Origin: Cybelea sp963824595
Lineage (GTDB): Bacteria; Vulcanimicrobiota; Vulcanimicrobiia; Vulcanimicrobiales; Vulcanimicrobiaceae
Assembly: GCA_963824595.1 (NCBI GenBank)
Contig: CAWGPY010000006.1
Location: 62,001 to 126,000 of the forward strand
Reading direction: 5' to 3'
Length of the DNA: 64,000 nucleotides
Position 1 is the first letter of the stretch. Each line of letters begins with the position of its first letter. Below are positions 27,872-36,771 of this stretch, piece by piece. The notes under the pieces are model-generated. The model was given only the letters and a program-made list of their open reading frames with translations. It was not told where the DNA came from and ran no database searches. A program made the translations under genes and the position numbers.

Positions 27872-29041
27872 ATGCCGTCGTACGTTCGCGAGGGCTCCGT
27901 CCCGCACAAGCGGCACATACAGTTCCGCCGCCCCGACGGCGGGCTCTACGCCGAAGAGCTGTTCTCGACCAAGGGCTTCGAGAGCGTCTACTCGCTGCTC
28001 TATCACCTGCGGCCGCCCACGGCGACGCTCGACGTGCGGCCCTGGAAGCGCCCCGCGGTCGTGTTCGACGCCAACGATCCGCTGCGCAACCGCCTCTTCC
28101 ACACGGCGTCGCTGCGCATCGCGGACGACGACGCGATCGCCTCGCGCACGCCGCTGCTCGGCAACGACGACGTTGCGATTGCGGTTGCCGTGGCGAGCCG
28201 GCCGATGGAATACTTCTACCGGAACACCGGCGGCGACGAGCTGCTCTTCATCCATCACGGTGCCGGCGTGATCGAGACGCAGTTGGGGCAGCTGGCCTAT
28301 CGCGCGCGCGACTACGTGGTGATCCCGACGGGGACGACCTACCGCGTGCTCCCGGCGTCGCCCACGCGCATGCTCGTCTACGAATGCACGGGCACGGTCA
28401 CGATTCCCCGGCGGTATCGCAACGAGTTCGGCCAGCTCGAGGAGCACGCGCCGTATTACGAACGCGATTTCCGCGCCCCCGTGCTTCAGGCTCCGGTGGA
28501 GGCCCAAGGCGAATACGAAGTCCGCGTCACCAACGGCGGCCGCAACGCGATCTACATCGTGCAGAATCATCCCTGCGACGTCGTCGGCTGGGACGGATAC
28601 TGCTATCCCTACGCGTTCAACATCGACGAGTTCGCGCCGATCACGGGCAAGCTTCACCAGCCGCCGCCGGCGCATGCGACGTTCGAATCGCCCGGGGCGG
28701 CCTACTGCGCGTTCGTACCGCGGCTCTTCGACTATCATCCGCTCGCCATCCCCGTGCCCTATAACCACTCGAGCGTGGACTGCGACGAAGTGCTGTACTA
28801 CGTCAGCGGCAACTTCATGAGCCGCCGCGGCGTCGAGGAGGGCTCGATCACGCTGCACGCCGCGGGCGCGCCGCACGGCCCGCAGCCGGGCGCGGTCGAG
28901 CAGAGCCTCGGAAAGACCTCGACCGACGAGATCGCCGTCATGATCGACACCTTCAAGCCTCTGCGCCTCGGGCCCGCGGCGCTGGAGTGCGAAGATCCCG
29001 AATACTTTCGCTCGTGGGTACAGGCGCCGGCCGGGGTCTAG
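27872..29041 (+). CDS. hmgA: Homogentisate 1,2-dioxygenase
   Basis: Opens the ring of homogentisate to maleylacetoacetate in tyrosine degradation, using non-haem Fe(II). 389 residues. Family blocks include VPHKRHIQFRRPDGGLYAEE, the iron-ligand region FDYHPLAIPVPYNHSSVDCD with EVLYY, and the late His in AGAPHGPQPG. It is somewhat shorter than animal or Pseudomonas enzymes (about 440), as in the short bacterial subgroup. Its end faces fahA with a 3-bp gap. Confidence 0.95.
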   Translation: MPSYVREGSVPHKRHIQFRRPDGGLYAEELFSTKGFESVYSLLYHLRPPTATLDVRPWKRPAVVFDANDPLRNRLFHTASLRIADDDAIASRTPLLGNDDVAIAVAVASRPMEYFYRNTGGDELLFIHHGAGVIETQLGQLAYRARDYVVIPTGTTYRVLPASPTRMLVYECTGTVTIPRRYRNEFGQLEEHAPYYERDFRAPVLQAPVEAQGEYEVRVTNGGRNAIYIVQNHPCDVVGWDGYCYPYAFNIDEFAPITGKLHQPPPAHATFESPGAAYCAFVPRLFDYHPLAIPVPYNHSSVDCDEVLYYVSGNFMSRRGVEEGSITLHAAGAPHGPQPGAVEQSLGKTSTDEIAVMIDTFKPLRLGPAALECEDPEYFRSWVQAPAGV

Positions 29042-29044
29042 AGC

Positions 29045-30334
29045 CTACGTAGCCGGCACCACGCGACCGCTCGCGGCGCCGAAGCCGATTCTCCGTGCGC
29101 CGCGCTTCTCGCACCAGCCGCGCAAGACGATCTCGTCGCCGTCCTCGAGAAACGTGCGCTTCTCGCCGTCGGCCAGCGCGATCGGACGTTCGCCGTTCCA
29201 GGCGAGCTCGATCAGGCTGCCCTGGCTATGCGGCGCCGAACCGCTGATCGTTCCCGACGCGTACAGATCGCCCGGGCGGGTTACCGCGCCGTTGGCCGTC
29301 GCGTGCGCCAGCTGCTGCGCCACGTTCCAATACATGTCGGCAAACGTGGTCTGCGAGATCCGCTCGTGGGGCACGCCCCGTTCGCGCATGCGCTGCGTCT
29401 GCAGCTCGATGGCGAGCCGAATCTCATAGGCCCACGGTTCGCGCGCGCGTAGATACTGCAGCGGCTCGGGCTCCTGGACCGGGCCCTCGACGCGAAACGG
29501 CTCAAGCGCCTCGAGCGTGACGATCCACGGCGCAATGGTCGTCGCGAACGACTTGCCGAGAAACGGTCCGAGCGGCTGATACTCCCACGCTTGGATGTCG
29601 CGTGCGCTCCAATCGTTCACCAGCACCAGCCCGAAGATGTGCTCCGCCGCGTCGGCCACGTCGATCGGCCGTCCGAGCTCGTTGCCCGGCCCAGTGACGA
29701 ATCCCATCTCCAACTCGATGTCCAGACGGCGCGTCGCCCCGAACTCCGGCGCCGCGGCGTCCGGCGCGCGGCGCTGTCCGCGGGGGCGGCGCACGGGCGT
29801 CCCGTCGATCACGATCGTGCTCGAGCGCCCGTGATAACCGATCGGAATCCAGCGCCAGTTCGGCAGCAACGCCTCGGCGTTGGGACGGAAGATGCGGCCG
29901 AGATTCGTCGCGTGCTCCAGCGATGAATAAAAGTCGACGTAATCGCCCACCTCCATGGGCACGCGCATCTCGACGCCGGCGCGCGCGAGCAAGAAGTGCT
30001 CGGCCCCCGCGGAGCGCAAACGGTCGTCGCCGTTCGCGCGCAGCAGCTCCGAGACGCGCGCGCGAAGCGCGCTCCACGCGCCGCGCCCCGCCGCGAGCAG
30101 CGGATTGAGCACCGGCGCCTGCAGCAGTTCGGGCTCGCAGACGTCGTCGGCGAACCCGGCCCGGGCCAGCGCGTCGAGATCGAGAATGCGGTCGCCGATC
30201 GCCATGCCGATACGCGCGCGGCCGTCGCGAACGAAGACCCCGAGCGGGAGGTTCTGAATGGGAAAGTCGCCGTCCGGCGCAACCGGAACCCACGACTCGA
30301 GCCGCGGGTCGGTCGTGTCGCCCGGCGCGATCAT
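29045..30334 (-). CDS. fahA: Fumarylacetoacetase
   Basis: Hydrolyses fumarylacetoacetate to fumarate and acetoacetate, the last step of tyrosine degradation. 429 residues. Typical segments are DFYSSLEHATNLGRIFRP (catalytic His), the metal-binding LDIELEMGFV, VNDWSARDIQAWEYQPLGPF and GDLYASGTISG. The ATG overlaps the upstream 296-residue gene's stop. No maleylacetoacetate isomerase is seen in the window. Confidence 0.96.
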   Translation of the reverse strand: MIAPGDTTDPRLESWVPVAPDGDFPIQNLPLGVFVRDGRARIGMAIGDRILDLDALARAGFADDVCEPELLQAPVLNPLLAAGRGAWSALRARVSELLRANGDDRLRSAGAEHFLLARAGVEMRVPMEVGDYVDFYSSLEHATNLGRIFRPNAEALLPNWRWIPIGYHGRSSTIVIDGTPVRRPRGQRRAPDAAAPEFGATRRLDIELEMGFVTGPGNELGRPIDVADAAEHIFGLVLVNDWSARDIQAWEYQPLGPFLGKSFATTIAPWIVTLEALEPFRVEGPVQEPEPLQYLRAREPWAYEIRLAIELQTQRMRERGVPHERISQTTFADMYWNVAQQLAHATANGAVTRPGDLYASGTISGSAPHSQGSLIELAWNGERPIALADGEKRTFLEDGDEIVLRGWCEKRGARRIGFGAASGRVVPAT

Positions 30335-31221
30335 TGCGGCGGCAGGATGCCGAGCGACGTCAGATCGTCAACGGGCTCGGCGAAGCTGCAGCTGCCGTAC
30401 GCCACGAACCCGTCGCGCCGCATCGCCTCGAGCCCGGCGGCGGCGACGCGCTCGTCGCGCCAACGGAACGATGCGTCGTCGAACGCAAAAGCGCCGGGGT
30501 CTTCTTCCGCAACGATTCGTCGCAACGTTTCGAGCCCGACGCGCGGAGCGAGCGCCGCGGCGGCGACGAGATTCAAAAAGCCGTGCATCGTGAAGCCGGT
30601 AGCCGCGTCCACGTGGCGCACCGGATGATGCAGGCCGGCCGTTGCCTTGAACGGCACGTTCGCGGCGGCGGCGGCGGCGACGAACGCGGCGACGTCGTCA
30701 ACGCTGGGAAACGCGCCGGCAGTAAGGCCGCCGCAGCGAATCTTCGCGCCGAGCCGCGTTTGCCCGAGTGCGGGCATCGCCGCCGCCAGGAGCTCGCCCC
30801 ACGCCTGCGTGCGCTGCAGCTCGAGAAACGCCGGAATGTCGCCCAACCCCGCTGCGTCGATCGCCGCGGCGGCGCCGGCCACAGCCGCGGCGACGTCGCT
30901 CGCCGCCGCGGTCGCGGGCACCGGAACCTCCAGCGCGTCAATCCGCGCACCGCTCGCGCGCAGCGCTGCGGCCCGGTCGAGCGCGCCGGCGTTCGCGATG
31001 ACCGACAGGGGGCCCCCGATGTCGGCGGGCGATGCGATCGGCAGCGTCGCCGGAAGGATGAATCGCCCGAGCATCCAGGCGTGGGGGCCGGCGCGCGCCG
31101 CACGATACTCGCTGCGAGCGGCGTCGAACGCGAGCTCGGCCGGCGGAAAGAGGCCGGCGTAGTCGATCAAGGCGGTGAAAGCGGCGCGCGCGGAGGCGGG
31201 CAGCACCGTCGAGGCGGTCAT
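30331..31221 (-). CDS. Uncharacterised protein coupled to fumarylacetoacetase
   Basis: A 296-residue Ala-rich cytoplasmic protein that I cannot assign. Conserved-looking features are ALIDYAGLFPPA near the N terminus, FLELQRTQAW in the middle, KIRCGGLTAGAFPS, FKATAGLHHPVRH and a C-terminal GSCSFAEPVDDL. The alternating strand/helix pattern with a late Lys in FKATAG would suit a TIM-barrel aldolase-like fold; that is a guess. It precedes fahA with an ATGA overlap and is divergent from hpd by 50 bp, so it belongs to the tyrosine pathway cluster. Confidence 0.8.
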   Translation of the reverse strand: MTASTVLPASARAAFTALIDYAGLFPPAELAFDAARSEYRAARAGPHAWMLGRFILPATLPIASPADIGGPLSVIANAGALDRAAALRASGARIDALEVPVPATAAASDVAAAVAGAAAAIDAAGLGDIPAFLELQRTQAWGELLAAAMPALGQTRLGAKIRCGGLTAGAFPSVDDVAAFVAAAAAANVPFKATAGLHHPVRHVDAATGFTMHGFLNLVAAAALAPRVGLETLRRIVAEEDPGAFAFDDASFRWRDERVAAAGLEAMRRDGFVAYGSCSFAEPVDDLTSLGILPPQ

Positions 31222-31271
31222 GCCCCTTGCTTCGACAGGGCCGCCCGAGAGGCTTCGCTAAGTCGCCGACC

Positions 31272-32387
31272 ATGAGCACCGCCGCCGAAACGCGCAACGA
31301 TCCCCTGGCACAGATCGACTGGGATTACGTCGAGTTCTACGTCGGTAACGCCAAACAGGCGGCGCATTACTACATGTCCGCGTTCGGCTTCGATCAAATC
31401 GGCTACGCCGGGCCCGAGACGGGCGTGCGCGGCCGAGTGAGCTACCTGCTCGAGCAGAATAAGCTGCGCTTCGTCCTGACGTCGAGCCTGGTGCCCGACG
31501 ACGAGATCGCCCGTCACGTGATGCTGCACGGCGACGGCGTGAAAGACATCGCGATCCTGGTCGAGGACGCCCGTGCCGCGTTCGACATGGCGGTGCGCGG
31601 CGGCGCGCGGGCGGTGCAAGAACCGGCCGAACTGCGCGACGCCGACGGCAAGCTCGTCAAGGCGACGATCGCCACCTATGGTGAGACGGTGCACTCGTTC
31701 CTCCAGCGCGACGGTTACACGGGCCTCTTCGCCCCGGGCTTCGTCGAGGCCCGAAAGACGCTCGCCGCCGCGCAGAAGCCGGGGCTGCAGTTCATCGACC
31801 ACTGCGTGGGCAACGTCGGCTGGGGGGAGATGGACGCCTGGGGCGATTTCTACGCTCGCGTCTTCGGCTTCTCGCAGCTGGTGTCGTTCGACGACAAGGA
31901 CATCTCGACCGAGTACACGGCGCTGCGTTCGAAGGTGATGACGGATCCTCGCCACCGCGTGAAATTTCCGATCAACGAACCGGCCCAGGGCAAGAAGAAA
32001 TCGCAGATCGAGGAGTATCTCGAGTTCTATCGCGGTGCGGGCGTGCAGCACATGGCGATCCGCACCGACGACATCGCGGCCACCATCCGGGCGCTCAAGG
32101 CAAACGGCGTCGAGTTCCTCGACACGCCGGACTCGTACTACGACGCCCTGCAGGAGCGCGTCGGAAAGATCGACGAGGCCATGGAGACCTTACGAGAGCT
32201 GCGCATCCTCGTGGATCGCGACGACATGGGCTACATGCTCCAGATCTTCACCAAGCCGCTGCAGGACCGCCCGACGGTCTTCTTCGAGATCATCCAGCGC
32301 AAGGGCAGCCTGTCGTTCGGCAAAGGGAATTTCAAGGCGCTGTTCGTCTCGATCGAGCGCGAGCAAGAAAAGCGAGGCACGCTGTAG
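31272..32387 (+). CDS. hpd: 4-hydroxyphenylpyruvate dioxygenase
   Basis: Converts 4-hydroxyphenylpyruvate to homogentisate with Fe(II) and oxygen. 371 residues from the ATG at 31272, which matches the family N terminus better than the earlier frame opening. The two-His-one-Glu triad is visible in QFIDHCVGNV, VQHMAIRTDDI and FFEIIQR. It is divergent from the fahA pair, and with hmgA completes the ring-opening route from tyrosine. Confidence 0.97.
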   Translation: MSTAAETRNDPLAQIDWDYVEFYVGNAKQAAHYYMSAFGFDQIGYAGPETGVRGRVSYLLEQNKLRFVLTSSLVPDDEIARHVMLHGDGVKDIAILVEDARAAFDMAVRGGARAVQEPAELRDADGKLVKATIATYGETVHSFLQRDGYTGLFAPGFVEARKTLAAAQKPGLQFIDHCVGNVGWGEMDAWGDFYARVFGFSQLVSFDDKDISTEYTALRSKVMTDPRHRVKFPINEPAQGKKKSQIEEYLEFYRGAGVQHMAIRTDDIAATIRALKANGVEFLDTPDSYYDALQERVGKIDEAMETLRELRILVDRDDMGYMLQIFTKPLQDRPTVFFEIIQRKGSLSFGKGNFKALFVSIEREQEKRGTL

Positions 32388-32395
32388 CTACGGCC

Positions 32396-33643
32396 CTGGC
32401 GCCGGACCGTTCCGGCCTCGTCGGATGGTACCGCAGCAACCGCGAACGTACGGCGGCGCTCTTCGCGCTGGTCGCCGGCGAGGCGTTCTACGAGCGCCCG
32501 ATCCCGCTGCGCCACCCGATCGCGTTTTACGAGGGCCACATCCCCGCATTCAGCTTCTTGACCCTCAACGAACGCGGTCTCCAAGAGGCGCCGCTCGACC
32601 CACCGCTCGAGCGGCTGTTCGAACGCGGCATCGATCCGGCGACGCTCGACGACGCGCGTGGTCACGATCCCGGCGCGTGGCCGAGCCGCGCGTCGGTCGC
32701 GGAGTTCGCGGCGCGCTGCGACGCCGCGGTCGAGCGCGCGCTGACGTCGGCCCGCATCGACGATCCCGGCGTGCCGCGTCTCGTCCACGCGCAGGCCGCG
32801 TACACGATCTTGGAGCACGAGCTGATGCATCAGGAGACGTTGCTCTACATCGTCCACCAGCTCGCCGCCGGCCGCAAGCGCGCGCTCGCCGGGGCGCACG
32901 ACGACCACGCGATCGCGCCGAGCGCGCTTCGCAGCGTTGCGGCGGGCCGGGCGACGCTCGGGGCGTCGCGCGACGAGCTGACGTTCGGGTGGGACAACGA
33001 GTTCGAGCGCGTGGAGATCGACGTCGCCGCCTTCGACATCGCGCGGTATCCGGTCACCAACGGGGATTGGTTGAAGTTCGTCACCGACGGGGGTCCGGTT
33101 CCGGAGTTCTGGACCGAGCGCGACGGCGCGCGATTCCTGCGCCTGCTCTTGGAAGAGATCCCGTTGCCGTCGTCGTGGCCCGTCTACGTGACGCACCGCC
33201 AGGCGTCGGCGTACGCCGCGTGGGCCGGGATGCGGCTGCCGACCGAGGCGGAGTATCACCGGGCGGCGTTCGGCACGCCCGCCGGGGTCGAGCGGCCGTT
33301 CCCCTGGGGCGACGACGCACCGGCGCCGCGCCACGGTAACTTCGGCGTGCGCCGCTACGACCCCGAGCCGGCCGATGCGCATCCCGACGGCGCGAGCGCG
33401 TGGGGCGTGGCCGATCTCATCGGCAACGGATGGGAGTGGACCGCGACGCCGTTCGGGCCGCTGCCGGGCTTCGAGCCGATGGCATCGTATCCGCAGTACT
33501 CGGCCGATTTTTTCGACGGCAAACATTACGTGATGAAGGGCGCGTCGCCCGTCACGCCGCGCGAGCTCGTGCGGCGCTCGTTCCGCAACTGGTTCTACGA
33601 CGACTATCCCTACATGTACGCGAAGTTTCGCTGCGTAGCGTGA
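32396..33643 (+). CDS. EgtB/SenA-type SUMF1 non-haem iron enzyme
   Basis: About 415 residues. The N-terminal DinB-like helical domain carries iron-ligand His candidates in FYEGHIPAF and EHELMHQETLLY. The C-terminal formylglycine-generating-enzyme fold has RYPVTNGDW, AYAAWAGMRLPTEAEYHRAA and GNGWEWTATPF. EgtB joins cysteine-type thiols to histidine betaine, and SenA does the selenium analogue; no methyltransferase egtD is nearby, so the product is uncertain. The first TTG (32558) would remove PIAFYEGHIPAF, so the start must be upstream, where only a CTG (32396) or weaker codons exist. Confidence 0.85.
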   Translation: MAPDRSGLVGWYRSNRERTAALFALVAGEAFYERPIPLRHPIAFYEGHIPAFSFLTLNERGLQEAPLDPPLERLFERGIDPATLDDARGHDPGAWPSRASVAEFAARCDAAVERALTSARIDDPGVPRLVHAQAAYTILEHELMHQETLLYIVHQLAAGRKRALAGAHDDHAIAPSALRSVAAGRATLGASRDELTFGWDNEFERVEIDVAAFDIARYPVTNGDWLKFVTDGGPVPEFWTERDGARFLRLLLEEIPLPSSWPVYVTHRQASAYAAWAGMRLPTEAEYHRAAFGTPAGVERPFPWGDDAPAPRHGNFGVRRYDPEPADAHPDGASAWGVADLIGNGWEWTATPFGPLPGFEPMASYPQYSADFFDGKHYVMKGASPVTPRELVRRSFRNWFYDDYPYMYAKFRCVA

Positions 33644-35259
33644 AGGGCTTCGGGGCGCTCGTCCCGGCCGCCGCGCTCGCCGTGCTTTCGGTCGCGGCCT
33701 GCGCGCGCGTCGGCGACCGCGGCGGAGTCGCCTCCGACCGCCTGCGCGTCGCCATCAACATCACTCCGACGCAGCTCAACCCGATCCTCACGCAGAACAC
33801 GATCGAAGCCTTTGCCGAGGGCCTGATCTTCAGCATGCTGGTGACGCACGACCAGCATCACCGCCAGATTCCCGATCTGGCCGCGACGGTTCCCACGCTC
33901 CAAAACGGCGGGATCAGCAAAGACGGCCTGACGCTGACCTATCACCTGCGTCGCGGCGTGACGTGGCACGACGGCGCGCCGTTCACGAGCCGCGACGTGA
34001 AGTTCACGTGGCAGGCGATCATGAACCCGCGCAACAACGTGGTGTCGCGGCGGGGCTACGACCTGGTCCGCTCGATGGATACTCCCGACCCCTACACCGT
34101 CGTGGTTCGCATGAAGCAGATGTACCCGCCCGCCGTCGACACGCTGTTCGCCGAAAACGACTCGCCGATGCGCGTGCTGCCCGCCCATCTGCTGGCGAAA
34201 TATCCCGACCTCAATCACGTGGCGTTCAACGGCGCGCCGGTCGGCACCGGGCCTTTTAAGTTCGTGAGCTGGCAGCGCGGCGACCGGATAGTGCTCGCGG
34301 CGAATTCGGCGTATTTTAGGGGCACGCCGGCCCTGAAGCAGCTGACCCTCGCCATCATTCCCGACGACAACACGGTCGAGGCGCAGCTGAAGTCCGGCGA
34401 GGCCGAGCTCGCCATCGAGATCCCGTCCGCCGTCTACCGCGACGTCGGCGGAGCCCCGAACGTGCGCCGCCAGCTCGCGGATTCGCCTGCCTATACGGCG
34501 ATCATGTTCAATACGCAGCGGCCGCCGCTCGACGACGTGCGCCTCCGGCGGGCGCTCGTGCTCGGCCTCGACCGCGCGGCCATCGTCCGCGACGACACCT
34601 ATGGAACGGCGACGGTCGCGACGGCCGACCTCGCGCCGTATTACTGGGCGTTCGACTCGACGCTGCATCCCGCGCCCTACGACCCCGCCCGCGCCAAGGC
34701 GCTGCTCGACGCAGCCGGGTGGCGCCCCGGTCCCGACGGCGTGCGCGTCCGCAACGGAACGCGGCTGTCGCTGCTGATGGTGTACGGGATCGGCAGTCAG
34801 ACCGTGCGCACGATCACCACGGAGGTGCAGCAGATGTATCGCGGGATCGGCGTCGACCTCCAGCTCAAAGGCTTCGACTACGCGACGCTGTATGCGGCGG
34901 CGCAGAGCGGAGGCATCCTCAACGGCGGCAAGTTCGACCTCGCGATGTATGCGTGGGTCTCGGGCGCTGACCCCGACGACTCGTCGCAATGGACGTGCGC
35001 CATGATTCCGCCCGCGGGCAACAACGTGTCGCGCTACTGCTCGCCCGCGATGGAGGCGGCACAGCGGCTCGCCCTGTCGACCTTCGACCGCACCGTGCGC
35101 AAGCGGGCGTACGCGCAGAGTCAGTCGCTGCTGCTGCGCGACGCGCCGGCGGCCTTCCTGTACTATCAATCGCTGCGCTACGCGCACGTGCCCGGCCTTC
35201 AGTATTTCCTGCCGAACGGCATCAGCGAAGGCTGGAACGCCCAGGATTGGCGGCGCTAG
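33640..35259 (+). CDS. Peptide/oligopeptide ABC transporter substrate-binding lipoprotein
   Basis: A 539-residue family 5 extracellular solute-binding protein. The lipobox is SVAAC, with lipidated Cys21. The family core is visible as YHLRRGVTWHDGAPFTSRDV, PVGTGPFKFVSWQRGDRIVL and FNTQRPPLDDVRLRRALVLG. It starts with GTG overlapping the preceding stop as GTGA. No permease or ATPase genes adjoin it, so it is an orphan binding protein or works with a distant transporter. Confidence 0.93.
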   Translation: MKGFGALVPAAALAVLSVAACARVGDRGGVASDRLRVAINITPTQLNPILTQNTIEAFAEGLIFSMLVTHDQHHRQIPDLAATVPTLQNGGISKDGLTLTYHLRRGVTWHDGAPFTSRDVKFTWQAIMNPRNNVVSRRGYDLVRSMDTPDPYTVVVRMKQMYPPAVDTLFAENDSPMRVLPAHLLAKYPDLNHVAFNGAPVGTGPFKFVSWQRGDRIVLAANSAYFRGTPALKQLTLAIIPDDNTVEAQLKSGEAELAIEIPSAVYRDVGGAPNVRRQLADSPAYTAIMFNTQRPPLDDVRLRRALVLGLDRAAIVRDDTYGTATVATADLAPYYWAFDSTLHPAPYDPARAKALLDAAGWRPGPDGVRVRNGTRLSLLMVYGIGSQTVRTITTEVQQMYRGIGVDLQLKGFDYATLYAAAQSGGILNGGKFDLAMYAWVSGADPDDSSQWTCAMIPPAGNNVSRYCSPAMEAAQRLALSTFDRTVRKRAYAQSQSLLLRDAPAAFLYYQSLRYAHVPGLQYFLPNGISEGWNAQDWRR

Positions 35260-35310
35260 GCGCCGTACGAGAAGCGGCCCCGTCGCGGGCACATTACCGA
35301 GGAGAACGAA

Positions 35311-36771
35311 TTGACCACGACCATGGAAACGGCAAAGAAGGTGCCGGTGACCGTCGCGTACGGCGACGGCATCGGGCCGGAGATCATGTCCGCCACGCTC
35401 GCCGTGCTCGACGCGGCCGGAGCGCGACTCGAGCTCGAGCCGATCGAGATCGGCGAGTCCGTCTACCATCGCGGGCTCAGCAACGGAATCGAGCCGTCGT
35501 CGTGGGAGTCGTTGCGCCGCACGAAGGTCTTCCTCAAGGCCCCGATCACGACGCCGCAGGGCGGCGGGTTCAAGAGCCTCAACGTCACCGTTCGCAAGAC
35601 CCTCGGCATGTACGCCAACGTCCGCCCGTGCGCGTCGCTGCATCCGTACGTCGCGACGAAACATCCCAACATGGACATCGTCATCGTCCGCGAGAACGAG
35701 GAGGACGTCTACGGCGGCATCGAGCACCGCCAGACGAACCAGGTCGCGCAGTGCCTCAAGCTCATCTCGCGGCCGGGCAGCAAACGCATCATCCGTTACG
35801 CCTTCGAGTACGCGCGCGCCAACAAGCGCATAAAAGTCACGTGCTTCACCAAAGACAACATCATGAAGATCACGGACGGCCTGTTCCACCGGACGTTCAA
35901 CGAGATCGCGACGGAGTATCCCGAGATCGAGAACGAGCACTGGATCGTGGACATCGGCGCCGCCAAGATGGCCGACACGCCGGAGGCCTTCGACGTGATC
36001 GTGATGCCGAATCTCTACGGCGACGTGCTCTCCGACGTCGCGGCGCAGATCACGGGTTCGGTGGGCCTGGCCGGCTCGGCCAACATCGGCGACCACTGCT
36101 CGATGTTCGAGGCGATCCACGGCTCCGCGCCGCGGCGCGCCGGCCAGAATCTGGCCAATCCGTCGGGACTGCTGCACGGGGCGATTCTGATGCTCGTGCA
36201 CGTCGGGCAGGCCGACGTCGCCGAGCGCGTGCACAACGCGTGGCTGCGCACGATCGAGGACGGCATCCACACCTACGACATCTACAAAGAAGGCACGTCG
36301 CGCGAGAAGGTCGGCACGAAGGAGTTCGCGGAGGCGATCGTCGCGCGGCTGGGGCAGAAGCCGCAGCATCTGAAGGCGATCGAGTACGACAAAGAGGTCA
36401 AGATGAATCTCGCGATCCGCCCCGCGGGAAAGCCGCCGATGAAGCTGCGCGCGGGCGTCGATCTCTTCATCGACCGGCGCGACGGCAATCCCGACCAGAT
36501 CGCGGCGATCATGAACCAGCTGCGCGTGCCGGGCGCGAAGCTCACCGTGATCAGCAACCGCGGCACGAAGGTGTGGCCCAACGGCAACCCCGACACCTAC
36601 TGGAGCGACCACTGGTGCTGTCGCTTCGAGAGCGACGGCGCGCCGTTCGCGGCGTCCACCGTCGTCGCGCTGCTCTCGGCCGCGGAGCACGCGGGATTCG
36701 ACGTCATCAAGACCGAGGGACTCTATACGTTCAACGGCGAGCGCGGCTACTCGCTCGCCCAAGGAGAGTAG
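35311..36771 (+). CDS. icd: Isocitrate dehydrogenase, extended Thermus-type
   Basis: Oxidative decarboxylase of the TCA cycle, isocitrate/isopropylmalate dehydrogenase fold. 486 residues. Conserved parts are YGDGIGPEIM, VRENEEDVYGGIEHRQT, the metal-binding MPNLYGDVLSDVAAQ and SMFEAIHGSAPRRAGQ. It has a C-terminal extension of about 140 residues beyond the usual 345, as in the Thermus enzyme. The start is taken as TTG 35311 because GAGGAG lies 6-7 nt upstream, while the ATG at 35323 is too far from it. NAD/NADP choice cannot be settled here. Confidence 0.92.
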   Translation: MTTTMETAKKVPVTVAYGDGIGPEIMSATLAVLDAAGARLELEPIEIGESVYHRGLSNGIEPSSWESLRRTKVFLKAPITTPQGGGFKSLNVTVRKTLGMYANVRPCASLHPYVATKHPNMDIVIVRENEEDVYGGIEHRQTNQVAQCLKLISRPGSKRIIRYAFEYARANKRIKVTCFTKDNIMKITDGLFHRTFNEIATEYPEIENEHWIVDIGAAKMADTPEAFDVIVMPNLYGDVLSDVAAQITGSVGLAGSANIGDHCSMFEAIHGSAPRRAGQNLANPSGLLHGAILMLVHVGQADVAERVHNAWLRTIEDGIHTYDIYKEGTSREKVGTKEFAEAIVARLGQKPQHLKAIEYDKEVKMNLAIRPAGKPPMKLRAGVDLFIDRRDGNPDQIAAIMNQLRVPGAKLTVISNRGTKVWPNGNPDTYWSDHWCCRFESDGAPFAASTVVALLSAAEHAGFDVIKTEGLYTFNGERGYSLAQGE

